NCBI GenBank assembly: GCA_003248755.1
Contig: QFQW01000077.1
Coordinates: 1 to 18,020 of the forward strand
Direction of reading: 5' to 3'
DNA length: 18,020 nt
DNA from: Chryseobacterium sp.
Lineage (GTDB): Bacteria > Bacteroidota > Bacteroidia > Flavobacteriales > Weeksellaceae
The position numbers were made by a program, and so were the translations under genes. The notes under the pieces are model-generated. The model made no database searches. It was not told where the DNA came from and saw nothing but the letters and a program-made list of their open reading frames with translations. This document shows, piece by piece, positions 16,803 through 18,020 of the stretch (the first letter of the stretch is position 1; every line of letters starts with the position of its first letter).

Positions 16803-17414
16803 ATGGCTTTAGAAGATTATAATAAAAAACGAAATTTCAAAGAAACTTCTGAACCGGAAGGCAAAGAAAAAGCGAGCGGAAAGATGTTGAAGTTTGTTAT
16901 TCAAAGGCATGCTGCCTCAAGGCTTCATTATGATTTTCGTCTTGAGATGGAAGGCGTTTTAAAAAGCTGGGCAGTTCCAAAAGGTCCGTCGCTAAATCCT
17001 TCTGACAAACGATTGGCAATGATGGTGGAAGATCATCCATATTCCTACAGAACATTTGAAGGCTCTATTCCAAAAGGAAATTATGGTGCCGGTGAAGTCG
17101 AGATCTGGGATGAGGGAACTTATGAGCCCATCGAAAAAGTGAAAGGTAAGACTGACGATTTGGTAATGCGAGCGGAACTTCATAAACAGTCCTTGAAATT
17201 TATTCTTCACGGTAAAAAACTAAAGGGAGAATTCGCATTGGTGAAAATTAAAAATTCTAAAGACGAAAATGCTTGGTTGCTTATCAAACATAAAGATAAA
17301 TTCGCTGTAGATGAAGATTATAATGCCGAAGACCATACTTTAAAAACATCCAAAGTAACCGCTTATCTCGAAGAGAATGAGAGTAAAAAAAAAATACTTC
17401 CACCGAAAGTCTGA
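16803..17414 (+). CDS. ligD: LigD phosphoesterase part, ended by frameshift
   Basis: A 203-residue frame with the LigD 3'-phosphoesterase domain, which trims 3' phosphate and ribonucleotide ends during end joining. The active-site residues I know from Pseudomonas LigD (H42, H48, D50, R52, H84, Y88) all appear at a constant offset of six: H36, H42, D44, R46, H78 and Y82, the first four within RHAASRLHYDFRL. The frame then enters the linker to the ligase and stops at 17414 after ten A residues (17385-17394), where the ligase part continues in the -1 frame. The start MALEDYNKKRNFKE is typical of Bacteroidota LigD. It is either a separate phosphoesterase or the N-terminal product of a split or slippage-expressed LigD. 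Confidence 0.9.
   Translation: MALEDYNKKRNFKETSEPEGKEKASGKMLKFVIQRHAASRLHYDFRLEMEGVLKSWAVPKGPSLNPSDKRLAMMVEDHPYSYRTFEGSIPKGNYGAGEVEIWDEGTYEPIEKVKGKTDDLVMRAELHKQSLKFILHGKKLKGEFALVKIKNSKDENAWLLIKHKDKFAVDEDYNAEDHTLKTSKVTAYLEENESKKKILPPKV
17385..17394 (+). other. Run of ten A at the LigD frame break
   Basis: The codons AGT AAA AAA AAA ATA of the phosphoesterase frame contain an uninterrupted A10 run. Reading one A twice leads directly into the ligase frame (S-K-K-K-N-T-S-T-E-S-L-K-H-Y). Such runs favour ribosomal or RNA-polymerase slippage and are also a common site for homopolymer sequencing errors. Confidence 0.75.
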
Positions 17415-18020
17415 AGCATTATAAAAACTATGCCCCCACACTTTCCGGCGAAAAAAAGCTGTCAGAATTTATCAAGCCTATGCTCTGCAAGGTCTCTGAT
17501 AAAGCATTTGATGACAAAGATTGGGCATTCGAGATCAAATGGGATGGTTATCGTGCCATTGCAGATCTGAGTAAAGATGAACTCCGATTATATTCTCGAA
17601 ATGGTATCGATTTTTCTCAGAAATTTAAAAAAATAACCAATTCACTTAATTTACAGGAACATCCAATGATTCTTGATGGAGAAATTGTTGCTTACGATGA
17701 CAAAGGAAAGCCTAATTTCCAATGGCTCCAAAGAATTGGTGATGATCCGAATCTTGCATTGACCTTTCAAGTTTTTGATCTGTTATGGCTGAATGGTCAT
17801 TCTACAAAAAATTTATCCTACCTGCAGAGAAAAGAACTATTGAAAGATGCTTTGATAGAAAATGAAATTATCAAATACAGTGATCATATTTTAGAAAAAG
17901 GCAAAGATTTTTTTCAAGCAGCGAAAGATATGGGATTGGAGGGAATCGTTGCAAAAAAAAACGACAGTCTTTACAAAGAAAATCTCCGAAGTTCCGAATG
18001 GTTGAAAATCAAAATCCATA
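17387..18020 (+). CDS. ligD: LigD ATP-dependent ligase domain (frame -1, partial at window end)
   Basis: The ligase domain of LigD, in the -1 frame relative to the phosphoesterase part and cut by the window edge. The frame opens after a TAA at 17384-17386; its first ATG is at 17480 (MLCKVSDKAF), just before the nucleotidyltransferase fold, so separate translation is possible. Motif I is EIKWDGYRA with the adenylated Lys at 17537-17539; LDGEIVAYDD, FDLLWLNG, EGIVAKK and SSEWLKIK follow, all expected motifs for an ATP-dependent DNA ligase that seals the repaired break. An OB fold and probably a polymerase domain would lie beyond the window. The match up to the junction is continuous with a single LigD, so the ancestral gene was one frame. 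Confidence 0.88.

Overview
The window looks like chromosome from a Bacteroidota bacterium of the Flavobacteriia, most like Chryseobacterium or a relative. The signs are an AT-rich composition, A-rich leaders without strong Shine-Dalgarno sites, a TonB-dependent receptor, a lipoprotein with a Bacteroidota-type lipobox, one good TAnnTTTG promoter element, and a Ku gene followed by a LigD whose phosphoesterase domain comes first. Genus is inferred from memory of family sequences, not from a search. All genes lie on the + strand.

Region 1 (2-8783) is a tightly spaced block of five genes: a 1482-residue unknown protein, a 196-residue protein with an N-terminal motif I associate with Bacteroidota phage-tail or injection-system accessory proteins, a patatin-like phospholipase with an intact Ser-Asp dyad, a zinc amidase with two SH3 domains, and an unrecognised 291-residue protein. 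No secretion signal is visible on the lipase, the amidase, the 196-residue protein or the last protein. A lipid-attacking and a wall-attacking enzyme beside a tail-like protein suggest an effector or lysis module of a phage-tail-like particle (prophage or contractile injection system). This is inference, because no sheath, tube or baseplate gene lies inside the window.

Region 2 (8784-11931) is a metabolic cassette: an AraC-type regulator, a crotonase-family enzyme and a zinc-free quinone-oxidoreductase-like dehydrogenase. Two related 34-base hairpins with the same loop and a similar 3' flank bracket it. They look like a dispersed palindromic repeat that may also act as terminator.

Region 3 (11917-15617) holds an outer-membrane TonB-dependent receptor followed by a periplasmic-side lipoprotein of the glucose/sorbosone dehydrogenase family. 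Features of the receptor and its pairing with a family that normally uses PQQ suggest PQQ scavenging feeding the dehydrogenase.

Region 4 (16007-18020) is a non-homologous end-joining operon, Ku then LigD. LigD is split: the phosphoesterase part ends at 17414, while the ligase part continues in the -1 frame and runs off the window. The shift is at a run of ten A residues, so slippage, a real mutation or a sequencing error are all possible.

The long gene-free stretches are 8784-9126, 11866-12167 and 15618-16006. The first two carry the hairpins; the third has no gene I can support, only a possible short coding relic.
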